A stretch of DNA of 7,390 bases from Euryarchaeota archaeon UBA549 (lineage in GTDB: Archaea > Thermoplasmatota > Poseidoniia > Poseidoniales > Poseidoniaceae), in assembly GCA_002495645.1 (NCBI GenBank), contig DAGF01000119.1:1-7390 (forward strand). The letters are read 5' to 3'. The position numbers and the translations under genes were made by a program. Below the pieces are notes generated by a model. The model did no database searches, was not told where the DNA came from, and saw only the letters and a program-made list of their open reading frames with translations. The stretch's first letter is position 1. Every line of letters begins with the position of its first letter. Positions 1 through 6,128 of this stretch are shown here, piece by piece.

Positions 1-1548
1 GCTTATGCACAAGCGACGGCCCACAAAGGCCAGCCGACCGTGGTGTTGATTCGCACCATCAAGGGCTACGGCCTCGGCCCCGCGTTTGCCGGTCGTAACA
101 CGACGCATCAGAAGAAGAAGGCCGACATGGAAACGATGCAGTTCATGCGCACCGACCTCGGCCTTTCGTTCACCGACAAAGACCTCGAATCCTATCCGTA
201 CGTGATGCCCGAAGATGTACCTGACCTGGTGGCCTACGCCAGCGAGCGACGCAATGCGCTGGGCGGCTTCTTGCCCAAGCGCGTGGTGCCCAGTGAGGCG
301 ATTTCCCTCCCCGAAGCCAAGGCGTACGCTGAGTTTGACGAAGGCACCAAAGGCACCATGGAGGTCTCCACCACGATGGCCTTTGTGCGTGTGCTTCGCT
401 CCCTGATGAAAGACAAGGCCTTCGGACAGCGCGTGGTCCCCATCATTCCTGATGAAGCGCGCACCTTCGGTATGGACCCGCTCTTCGCAGAGTTCGGCAT
501 TTACCACCCTGAAGGCCAGTTGTACAAACCCGTGGACCACAACGTGCTGATGAAGTACAAAGAGTCTGAGAAAGGGCAGTTGTTTGAGGAAGGTATCAAC
601 GAAGCCGGCGCAACCTCGACCTTCATCGCCTCTGCGACCTCCTACTCCACCCACCTCTATCCCACGGTGCCCTTCTACACCTTCTACTCCATGTTCGGCT
701 TCCAGCGCGTGGCCGACCTCATTTGGTCCGCCGCCGACCAGCGAGCTCGCGGTTTCCTCATGGGCGCCACCTCGGGACGAACCACCCTCAACGGCGAGGG
801 CCTTCAGCATCAGGACGGTCACTCCCTCCTGATGGCCCACACCAACCCTGCGGTGCGTGCTTGGGACCCATCTTTTGCGTATGAGTTGGCCACCATCATT
901 CGCCACGGCATCGAAGAGATGTACGTTGACAACCAAGACGTGCTCCACTACATCGCGATCTACAACGAAAACTACCCCATGCCGCCCAAGCCAAAAGGCG
1001 TTGATGAAGGCATCATCAAGGGGATGTACTTGCTTCGCGGGGCGCCCAAAGGCGACGGCCCCGTGGTCCGCCTCATCGGTTCAGGCCCCATCATGGTCCA
1101 GGTGCTCGATGCGGTTGAGAAACTCGAAACATACGGCGTGCGCGCTGAAATTTACTCCGCCACCTCCTACGGCGAACTCCGCCGAGAAGGCCTCGCTTGC
1201 GACCGACACAACCGACTCCACCCCACCGAGAAGGCGCAGAAGCCCTACGTGGAAACGCTGCTCGCTGAGCCCCTGCCCACCATCGCCGTCTCCGACAACA
1301 TGGCGGCCGTGCCCGACATGATTCGTCAGTGGGTCAGCGGACCCTACACCGTGCTCGGCACCGACGGCTTTGGCCGCTCCGACACTCGCGAAGCCCTTCG
1401 CCGCTTCTTCGAAATCGACGGTGCCGCCATCGCGCTTGCTGCCATGTCCTCGCTCGTGCGCGAAGGCGAACTCGATGCCAAGGTCTACGCCAAGGCGGAG
1501 AAGAACTTCGCTGTTTCCACCGAGCGAGACGACATCGCTTCGCTCTGA
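1..1548 (+). CDS. aceE: Pyruvate dehydrogenase E1 component, homodimeric type (5' partial)
   Basis: This enzyme is the thiamine-diphosphate E1 subunit of the pyruvate dehydrogenase complex. It decarboxylates pyruvate and reductively acetylates the lipoyl groups of E2 in the cytoplasm. The frame is open from base 1 to TGA at 1546-1548, so 515 residues are visible and the start lies upstream. Visible landmarks are THQKKK (residues 35-40, the His loop matching the E. coli AceE His407 region), EGINE (197-201, the segment carrying the ThDP-activating Glu), GRTTLNGEGLQHQDGHS, YNENYPMP and VLGTDGFGRSDTRE near the C-terminus. Aligning the His loop with E. coli implies about 886 residues in full, the normal AceE length, so only the N-terminal ~370 residues are missing. 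The frame is intact throughout. It converges on the alkyltransferase gene with 5 bases between stops. Its E2 and E3 partners are not in the window. Assignment is from remembered family motifs and is very firm. Confidence 0.97.
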   Translation, partial: AYAQATAHKGQPTVVLIRTIKGYGLGPAFAGRNTTHQKKKADMETMQFMRTDLGLSFTDKDLESYPYVMPEDVPDLVAYASERRNALGGFLPKRVVPSEAISLPEAKAYAEFDEGTKGTMEVSTTMAFVRVLRSLMKDKAFGQRVVPIIPDEARTFGMDPLFAEFGIYHPEGQLYKPVDHNVLMKYKESEKGQLFEEGINEAGATSTFIASATSYSTHLYPTVPFYTFYSMFGFQRVADLIWSAADQRARGFLMGATSGRTTLNGEGLQHQDGHSLLMAHTNPAVRAWDPSFAYELATIIRHGIEEMYVDNQDVLHYIAIYNENYPMPPKPKGVDEGIIKGMYLLRGAPKGDGPVVRLIGSGPIMVQVLDAVEKLETYGVRAEIYSATSYGELRREGLACDRHNRLHPTEKAQKPYVETLLAEPLPTIAVSDNMAAVPDMIRQWVSGPYTVLGTDGFGRSDTREALRRFFEIDGAAIALAAMSSLVREGELDAKVYAKAEKNFAVSTERDDIASL

Positions 1549-1553
1549 ACCGG

Positions 1554-1829
1554 TCAGTCGATGTGAACGCCTTCTTCGCGCAGCATGGCCCGTTTCTTTT
1601 CCGGGCCGCCCTCTGCACTGTAGCCCCCGATGGAGCCGTCCGAGCGGATCACGCGGTGGCAGGGGACTTCGGGTGCGTACGGATTCTTCCCGCAGGCGTT
1701 GGCAACGGCCCTGGCCGAGGACGGGTGGCCGATTTGGACGGCGATGTCCGTGTAGGTTCGCACCTCCCCGCGCGGTATGGTCCGGAGGGCCGCCCACACC
1801 TTTTGTTGAAACGGTGTGCCTTCAGTCAT
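1554..1829 (-). CDS. ogt: Single-domain O6-alkylguanine-DNA alkyltransferase (MGMT/Ogt family)
   Basis: This is a suicide DNA-repair protein that moves an alkyl group from O6-alkylguanine to its own cysteine. The 91-residue product is the DNA-binding/active-site domain alone. It shows FQQKVWAALRTIPRGEVRTY (residues 7-26), the helix-turn-helix region with the likely Arg finger in SARAVANA (R40), the active-site PCHRVI motif (C57) and GSIGGYSAEGG. Typical Ogt/Ada-C proteins are about 150-180 residues with an extra N-terminal domain, absent here. The reactive Cys is present, so it is not an alkyltransferase-like (ATL) protein, which has Trp there. ATG at 1829 is chosen because AGGGAGG at 1838-1844 lies 8 bases upstream. 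An in-frame GTG at 1847, overlapping the oxygenase stop as GTGA, would add six residues. It follows the oxygenase gene by 14 bases, so the two are probably cotranscribed and translationally coupled. Confidence 0.92.
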   Translation of the reverse strand: MTEGTPFQQKVWAALRTIPRGEVRTYTDIAVQIGHPSSARAVANACGKNPYAPEVPCHRVIRSDGSIGGYSAEGGPEKKRAMLREEGVHID

Positions 1830-1837
1830 GAAATATG

Positions 1838-1844
1838 CCTCCCT
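1838..1844 (-). promoter_or_regulatory. Ribosome binding site for the alkyltransferase gene
   Basis: AGGGAGG on the minus strand, 8 bases before ATG at 1829. It overlaps the first base of the preceding oxygenase TGA stop (1844-1846). It favours the ATG over the in-frame GTG at 1847, and implies coupling of the alkyltransferase to oxygenase translation. Confidence 0.7.
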
Positions 1845-2908
1845 CACTTCAATGAGGTCATCATCCGATGGAAGTGGTGAACACCTTGCTCGTGAGTGGG
1901 TGAATAACGTCCCCGCTCATAGGCGGAGGAACGCATGCCTTTCATGCAGTTCTCCACCACAAATTGGTCTTGCAATTCCACCTTGTCGAGTTCTGCTCCC
2001 GCACCTTGGCCGAGCAAATCCGCTCGCTTGACATAACTTCTGAACAACACCCGTGTCGTCTCAACGCTGGTGGGGACGACGATGTTGACCGAAACGCCCC
2101 AAGGATAGACGTTGAACATCATGTTTGGATAAATCCACCAATAGTAAGCGGCGATGTTCTTCCCGTGGTCGGGTGAATCTTCCGGGGGGTCGAAACAGAC
2201 TTCGCCATCTGCGGCCAGACCGATTTGCAGCACACCGTGTTCAAAACACTCCGTTGCATACCCGTCGTTGGCGAGGGCGTCGTTCAATTCAGGGTGGACA
2301 AAGGGAATGTGAAAACCCTCCAAGTAATTGTCAACATAGAGCATCCAATGTGCGGCGATGTCCCAATCACGGTCACGAGACGCGTCGTACTGGAGCCCGT
2401 CAAGAAACCATCCAATTCGGTCGTGAACGGGCTGAAGCACAGCATCAAGGTCCACTTTAGCATCCACAGTCATGAACTCAAAACCGTTCCACTTCGCATG
2501 ATGGAAGACGGGCAGATGGTCAGCGGCTGTTGGAAAGTTGAGTGCCTCCTCAAAGCCGGGCATGTGCTTCATTCGTCCATCGCAACCGAAGGTGCGTCCG
2601 TGGTACGGGCACTGGAGCGTTTTCTTGTCCGTCTCTTCATGGCACATGACCATGCCGCGGTGCGTGCATACATTCGACAGCACACGGACCTCATCGCCAT
2701 CGTTTGTACGAACCAAGGGTTCACTCAGAAGGGCGTCAAGATGAGGCAGCGGGGAGACGGCGGACATGAATTGCGAACTTGCGCCCATGAATTGCCAGGT
2801 GGTTCTGAAAGCGTTGCGTTGTGATTCAAAGTGAACCTCGTCCGTGTAGAATTCGGACGGGAGAGTCTTGGCCAATCGGATGTCGGCGTTGACCAACTCC
2901 TCCGACAT
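1844..2908 (-). CDS. Rieske non-heme iron oxygenase, alpha subunit (CntA/choline monooxygenase-like)
   Basis: This 354-residue protein is the terminal oxygenase of a two- or three-component Rieske system, which uses O2 and electrons from a reductase to hydroxylate or demethylate a small substrate. The Rieske [2Fe-2S] ligands are C81-x-H83 (CTHRG) and C100-x2-H103 (CPYHG). The mononuclear iron site is H200 and H205 in NYLEGFHIPFVHPEL, with D314 (ELQDQFVVEN) the likely third ligand. E197, three residues before H200, sits where carnitine- and choline-type oxygenases (CntA, YeaW, GbcA, CMO) carry a bridging Glu, while naphthalene-dioxygenase types use Asp. The C-terminus ends in SPTHEQGVHHFHRMM, a style I recall from Bacteroidota oxygenases. 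No ferredoxin or reductase gene lies in the window, so electrons must come from elsewhere. ATG at 2908 has no clear Shine-Dalgarno site and may be leaderless. The family is certain; the substrate is unknown, and trimethylammonium compounds are only a possibility. GC is lower than in aceE. Confidence 0.93.
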   Translation of the reverse strand: MSEELVNADIRLAKTLPSEFYTDEVHFESQRNAFRTTWQFMGASSQFMSAVSPLPHLDALLSEPLVRTNDGDEVRVLSNVCTHRGMVMCHEETDKKTLQCPYHGRTFGCDGRMKHMPGFEEALNFPTAADHLPVFHHAKWNGFEFMTVDAKVDLDAVLQPVHDRIGWFLDGLQYDASRDRDWDIAAHWMLYVDNYLEGFHIPFVHPELNDALANDGYATECFEHGVLQIGLAADGEVCFDPPEDSPDHGKNIAAYYWWIYPNMMFNVYPWGVSVNIVVPTSVETTRVLFRSYVKRADLLGQGAGAELDKVELQDQFVVENCMKGMRSSAYERGRYSPTHEQGVHHFHRMMTSLK

Positions 2909-3024
2909 GAGCAGAATGCTTCGTTCTATTCTCTTGAGCCTTGCGTTGGAGGTACACTCGTGCTCAGAATCGGAGGCACATCAAGAAACGAATCCCCATA
3001 ACGGTGGACTGTGAATGGAACATT
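2909..3024. promoter_or_regulatory. Divergent intergenic region between the Rieske oxygenase and GH1 genes
   Basis: This 116-base gap must hold the promoters of both divergent genes. I see no clear TATA box or operator palindrome. On the plus strand there are two purine-rich sites, GGAGGT at 2948-2953 and GGAGG at 2972-2976, neither placed to serve the ATG at 3025. The first serves only a 13-codon GTG mini-frame. In-frame TTG (2941) and GTG (3004) codons would extend the glycosidase upstream, but they would put a charged tail before its membrane segment and are disfavoured. Confidence 0.4.
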
Positions 3025-4362
3025 ATGTGGGAGCGATTGCTGCTTGGTGCCCTCGCCGCTTTTGTGGTGTTCAAGGTCACCCTCATCACCTACCGACGTC
3101 GGAAATACCCAGAGCCACACGAGGACTGGACCGCCGTTGACATGAATGCATTGTCCTTCCCGTCCGATTTCCGATGGGGTACGGCTACGGCGGCCCATCA
3201 GGTCGAGGGTCATCTCGTGAACAACTGGACTCATCATGAACAGCAAAACAACCTCGTGCAAAGCGGGGCGGCCTGCGACCACTGGAATCGGTGGGAAGAG
3301 GACTTTCAACTCATCAGCGAACTCGGGCTGAATTCGTACCGATTTTCAGTGGAATGGAGCAGAATTGAGCCAACCGAAGGTACCTGGAATAATGACGCCC
3401 TTGCGGTCTATTCAAACATGGTTGATAACCTGCTTGAGCGAGGTATTCGTCCCGTTGTAACCCTTCACCATTTCTCGCACCCTCAGTGGTGGGAAGCCAA
3501 GGGCGGCTTCGCTGACAGAGCGAATGCACCACACTTCGTCCGTTATTGCGAGCGTGTGTTTGAGGTGCTCTCTGATCGAGTGAAGACATGGGTTACCATC
3601 AACGAACCAACCGTGTTTTCCACCATGGGCTATACCTTGGGGATGTTTCCTCCCGGCCACCGTTCGTTGAGGGCCACCCTACGTGTCATGAGAAACCTTC
3701 TGCTGGCTCACGCCGATGTGTACCAGGCACTCAAGAAAATACGTCCCGAGGTTCGTATTGGCATCGCTAAAAACGTCACGCTTTTTGACCCGAAAAACCG
3801 CTGGAGTCCAATAGATTGGCCGCTTGCACGTCTTCTTGAGTGGTTTTGGAACGGAGCGTGGCGCAGTGGTGTTGAGAACGGAAGGATGTTCTTCGGGGAT
3901 GTTTCAGCGGCGAAGGGGACGCTGGATTTCGTCGGTTTGAACTATTACACTCACGTGCTTGTAGGCCCCGCCTCTGTTTCGCTGCTCAAAATGAAATTCC
4001 CAAAACGAGCTCATGAAGTCGCCACCGAATTTGGTTATCCAATGTATGCCGAAGGCTTGCGTCGCGCCCTTGATTGGCTAGCGCCATTGGGCCTACCGAT
4101 TGAAATCACGGAAAACGGCGTGGCCGACGCGAACGACACATTGCGCACCGAACACCTCAAGCGCCATCTTTGGGTGTTGTCGCAAGCGATTCAGGACGGC
4201 CACGATGTCCGGTCCTACCATCACTGGTCACTCATGGACAACTTCGAATGGGCCGAAGGCTATTCAATGCGGTTTGGCTTGCATCATGTTGATTTTGAAA
4301 CTCAGGAGCGAACGCTTCGACCGAGTGGAGCGGTGTACAAGCACATCATTGAGCAGCACTGA
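3025..4362 (+). CDS. Membrane-anchored glycoside hydrolase family 1 protein (beta-glucosidase / SFR2-like)
   Basis: This is a retaining beta-glycosidase fold (TIM barrel) of family GH1, 445 residues, the usual length plus a short anchor. The acid/base Glu is E194 in TINEP, and the nucleophile is E363 in ITENGV. Other GH1 marks are FRWGTATAAHQVEG (Q59), YRFSVEWSRIEP, TLHHFSHPQWW, DFVGLNYY and SLMDNFEWAEGY near the C-terminus. Both catalytic residues are intact. Residues 5-22 form one hydrophobic segment (LLLGALAAFVVFKVTLIT) followed at once by YRRRK, so the positive-inside rule suggests a catalytic domain facing the cytoplasm. That layout, and the C-terminal block, recall plant SFR2, a GH1-type galactolipid galactosyltransferase. 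Hydrolase or transferase action on a membrane glycolipid is therefore possible, but inferred. ATG at 3025 is chosen because it places the hydrophobic segment at the N-terminus; there is no close Shine-Dalgarno site. Sampled rows are about 50% GC. The gene ends 5 bases from the convergent cupin stop. Confidence 0.93.
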   Translation: MWERLLLGALAAFVVFKVTLITYRRRKYPEPHEDWTAVDMNALSFPSDFRWGTATAAHQVEGHLVNNWTHHEQQNNLVQSGAACDHWNRWEEDFQLISELGLNSYRFSVEWSRIEPTEGTWNNDALAVYSNMVDNLLERGIRPVVTLHHFSHPQWWEAKGGFADRANAPHFVRYCERVFEVLSDRVKTWVTINEPTVFSTMGYTLGMFPPGHRSLRATLRVMRNLLLAHADVYQALKKIRPEVRIGIAKNVTLFDPKNRWSPIDWPLARLLEWFWNGAWRSGVENGRMFFGDVSAAKGTLDFVGLNYYTHVLVGPASVSLLKMKFPKRAHEVATEFGYPMYAEGLRRALDWLAPLGLPIEITENGVADANDTLRTEHLKRHLWVLSQAIQDGHDVRSYHHWSLMDNFEWAEGYSMRFGLHHVDFETQERTLRPSGAVYKHIIEQH

Positions 4363-4367
4363 GACGC

Positions 4368-4727
4368 TCAAATCCAAACATCGTTTTCAGCGGTCAACTC
4401 GCTGCCGGCTTCGCCGGTGTTGACAACACCGCGCGGCTCGACGAGCAGGACCTTGCACTCTTCCTCAGCGTACGGCTTGTGCCGCGTGCCTTTGGGAACC
4501 ACGTGCATTTCCCCAGCGTTGAGGGTGATGGTTCGGTCTTCAAATTCGATGTTCATGCTGCCTTCGATGACGATGAACACCTCGTCGGTGTGGCCGTGGT
4601 CATGCCAGACGAATTCACCCTGAATCTTGACCAGTTTGAACTGATAGTCGTTCATTTCAGCGATGACTTTTGGCGACCAGTGGTCCGAAAAAAGGCTGAA
4701 TTTTTCGGCGAAGTTGACGGTGGTCAT
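4368..4727 (-). CDS. Small cupin-domain protein
   Basis: This 119-residue protein is a single conserved beta-barrel cupin (cupin_2 type). Motif 1 is G37 followed by H42-x-H44, E49 and G56 (WHDHGHTDEVFIVIEG). Motif 2 is GEMHVVPKGTRHKP with H83. H42, H44, E49 and H83 form the usual metal site, so a metal-binding fold is well supported. Cupins of this size include sugar isomerase-like, dioxygenase-like and ligand-binding proteins, and the sequence does not say which. No signal peptide is visible, so it is cytoplasmic. ATG at 4727 begins the domain cleanly; the Shine-Dalgarno site is weak (a GGGG stretch about 11 bases upstream). It lies 21 bases after the deacetylase stop, so it is probably the last gene of the minus-strand cluster. 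Its stop is 5 bases from the GH1 stop. Confidence 0.88.
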   Translation of the reverse strand: MTTVNFAEKFSLFSDHWSPKVIAEMNDYQFKLVKIQGEFVWHDHGHTDEVFIVIEGSMNIEFEDRTITLNAGEMHVVPKGTRHKPYAEEECKVLLVEPRGVVNTGEAGSELTAENDVWI

Positions 4728-4748
4728 GCAAAAGCGACCCCAGTCGCC

Positions 4749-5546
4749 TTACTTTGCTCTATGCCCGTTGAGCGGTGGTCTCCACGAACCTTCTTCTCGT
4801 GCAAAATCGAGCACGTGACAATACAGCGTGCACACTTGTGCCTCGGGATTCTCAACCGATGCCAATTCTGCAGGCCCGAGCAACCTTGGGGTCTTTCTCC
4901 ACGCTTTTTTTGCGATCGTGGACAGAGGAAACCGAAACAGAGCGGGCCCGTTGACCGGCAGGCGCCATCGGGTCAACCACGGGCGCTCAACGACGCCAGC
5001 TTCGCGCATCGCTGTCAACACCGCATTCCACGAAACCCCTCCCGCTTTGTGCTTGACCAACCACGACGGGTTAACCGAGGAGTCCACGAGGTAACCATTC
5101 GAGGCGAGGCAGGCCGCCATCCAGGGCGCGATGTAACCGTTCGGTGCTCGAAAATAAGGTCGGAATGCGCCACCTGCATGCTGTTTCAGCAACGCCGTCG
5201 ACCTCTCCAACATCGCCTCAAAACCCTCCGTGTCCTCGCCCCACGCCGACCACGAGCGGTGAGTATGGCCGTGGCAGCCCACGGTCAGCCGTTCCGGAAA
5301 CCGATGCAGGGCACGCTTCAACATCTCAGCGAACGGCTCCATCTCCAGAAGGTCGCTGATGACAAAGAGGGTGAGCGCTCCGTCGTGGCCCTCCATCCAA
5401 TTGAGCATCCTTTCCCATCCGGTGAGGAAGGCCTCTGAGAGACGGTCGGACGGGCCATCGTAGGCTTCCTTACTCCGCGTTGGATGACCTTGGTGTTGAG
5501 GCAGGTGCCTGAAATCGTCGGTGTCGACCGTGAACCAGGTGGGCAT
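4749..5546 (-). CDS. NodB-like polysaccharide deacetylase family protein
   Basis: This 265-residue protein is probably a metal-dependent N-deacetylase of the carbohydrate esterase 4 / NodB-homology superfamily. Motif 1 is TVDTDD (D8, D10, D11), next to the N-terminus. Motif 2 is CHGHTHRSW, with H92 and H96 as the H-x3-H metal pair. Motif 3 is PYFRAPNGY (R134). A late LYCHVLDF (H244) fits motif 5. No signal peptide or membrane segment is seen, so it acts in the cytoplasm, unlike secreted peptidoglycan or chitin deacetylases. That suggests a nucleotide-sugar, lipid-linked sugar or other small amide as substrate, which is inference. The frame is open upstream to 5675, but those 43 residues overlap the acetyltransferase gene and look unstructured. 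ATG at 5546 has GGAGG at 5553-5557, 6 bases upstream, and starts one base after the acetyltransferase stop, so the two are coupled. Confidence 0.85.
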   Translation of the reverse strand: MPTWFTVDTDDFRHLPQHQGHPTRSKEAYDGPSDRLSEAFLTGWERMLNWMEGHDGALTLFVISDLLEMEPFAEMLKRALHRFPERLTVGCHGHTHRSWSAWGEDTEGFEAMLERSTALLKQHAGGAFRPYFRAPNGYIAPWMAACLASNGYLVDSSVNPSWLVKHKAGGVSWNAVLTAMREAGVVERPWLTRWRLPVNGPALFRFPLSTIAKKAWRKTPRLLGPAELASVENPEAQVCTLYCHVLDFAREEGSWRPPLNGHRAK

Positions 5547-5547
5547 G

Positions 5548-6117
5548 TCAGGCCTCCGGCCCAAGGTCAACAAGATGGAGGTGGTGGGGCACGGTGCGTT
5601 CGTTGAATTCAATGCCGATGAACTCCGGCAGGCGTTCGCCTGCCCATGCGTTGCAAATCGCTTCGGCCGTCGCAAGGCCCGCTTCGTTGTGAGGATGGAC
5701 GGCGATTTCGACCGTGGTCGTGGTGCTTCGCCCGGCCAACCAGGTGAAGATGGTGTTCACGCACCGTGTTGCGATGCCCTTTCGTCGATGGGCACGGCGC
5801 ACCCAATAGCCCAAATTGAAGGCCGCCTGCAGCGATTGCAATTCATCACCCAAGCCCACCAAGCCAACGAATTCATCGGTGGTCGTGGCGTGAACGGACC
5901 AAAAATGCAGTCGGTCGTTGCCGTTCTGCGCTTCGATATCGTAGAGCATATCGCGCAGTTGTCGGCGGACATCCTCGTTGGGGTCAAGCCACGGAAGCGC
6001 CACTTGCGCTGCTTCAGCATCCTCTTGGTAGGCTTCAAACATGGCCACGAGGATGGTGTTCGCCGCAGGACGAAGCAGGAGGTCTTCGCCAACGTGAAGT
6101 TCCGGGGTCACCACCAT
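5548..6117 (-). CDS. GNAT-family N-acetyltransferase (RimJ/RimL-like)
   Basis: This 189-residue protein is an acetyl-CoA-dependent acyltransferase of the GNAT fold, most like the RimJ/RimL (Acetyltransf_3) group. The acetyl-CoA-binding motif A is in GYWVRRAHRRKGIATRCV (residues 104-120), where R111-x-x-G114-x-A116 fits the R/Q-x-x-G-x-G/A signature. The preceding FVGLVGL and NLGYWV strands and the later HPHNEAGLATAEAI (N144) are usual in this group. It is cytoplasmic. The acceptor could be a protein N-terminus, an amino sugar or an antibiotic-like amine, and nothing in the sequence decides. Two adjacent ATGs lie at 6120 and 6117. The second is chosen because GGTGA at 6123-6127 is 5 bases before it, against 2 for the first. 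It begins 10 bases after the zinc-ribbon gene stop, and its TGA is one base from the deacetylase ATG, so it sits mid-operon. Confidence 0.88.
   Translation of the reverse strand: MVVTPELHVGEDLLLRPAANTILVAMFEAYQEDAEAAQVALPWLDPNEDVRRQLRDMLYDIEAQNGNDRLHFWSVHATTTDEFVGLVGLGDELQSLQAAFNLGYWVRRAHRRKGIATRCVNTIFTWLAGRSTTTTVEIAVHPHNEAGLATAEAICNAWAGERLPEFIGIEFNERTVPHHLHLVDLGPEA
5553..5557 (-). promoter_or_regulatory. Ribosome binding site for the deacetylase gene
   Basis: GGAGG on the minus strand, 6 bases before ATG at 5546 and inside the last codons of the acetyltransferase gene. It decides the start in favour of 5546 over the longer open frame reaching 5675, and indicates coupled translation of the two genes. 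Confidence 0.7.
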
Positions 6118-6121
6118 CATG

Positions 6122-6128
6122 CTCACCT
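6122..6128 (-). promoter_or_regulatory. Ribosome binding site for the GNAT gene
   Basis: AGGTGAG on the minus strand, overlapping the last base of the zinc-ribbon gene TAA stop (6128-6130). It stands just before the double ATG at 6120/6117. The same GGTGAG core precedes the zinc-ribbon gene and the gene starting at 7340. Confidence 0.65.

Noticed and set aside
1081..1797. Long open frame on the minus strand across the end of aceE and the alkyltransferase gene
   Set aside because: It overlaps two certain genes, is full of low-complexity Gly/Arg/Val sequence and shows no domain. It is an antisense shadow of GC-rich codons.
2225..2824. 199-codon open frame on the plus strand opposite the Rieske oxygenase
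   Set aside because: The opposite strand has complete Rieske and mononuclear-iron motifs. This frame has no domain and is a shadow.
4899..4921. CCACG...CGTGG inverted repeat around seven T's, resembling a terminator
   Set aside because: It lies in the middle of the deacetylase gene, where the T run is the Ala-Lys-Lys-Ala codons read on the minus strand. The stem is only 5 bp and the T run is in the loop. A slippage site at the A7 run is possible but nothing supports it.
4479..5438. 319-codon open frame on the plus strand opposite the cupin and deacetylase genes
   Set aside because: The translated sequence has no recognisable motif, and the opposite strand carries clear cupin and NodB motifs with ribosome sites.
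5547..5675. N-terminal 43-residue extension of the deacetylase frame
   Set aside because: It lies wholly inside the acetyltransferase gene in another frame and looks random. ATG at 5546 has a proper GGAGG site and begins at motif 1.
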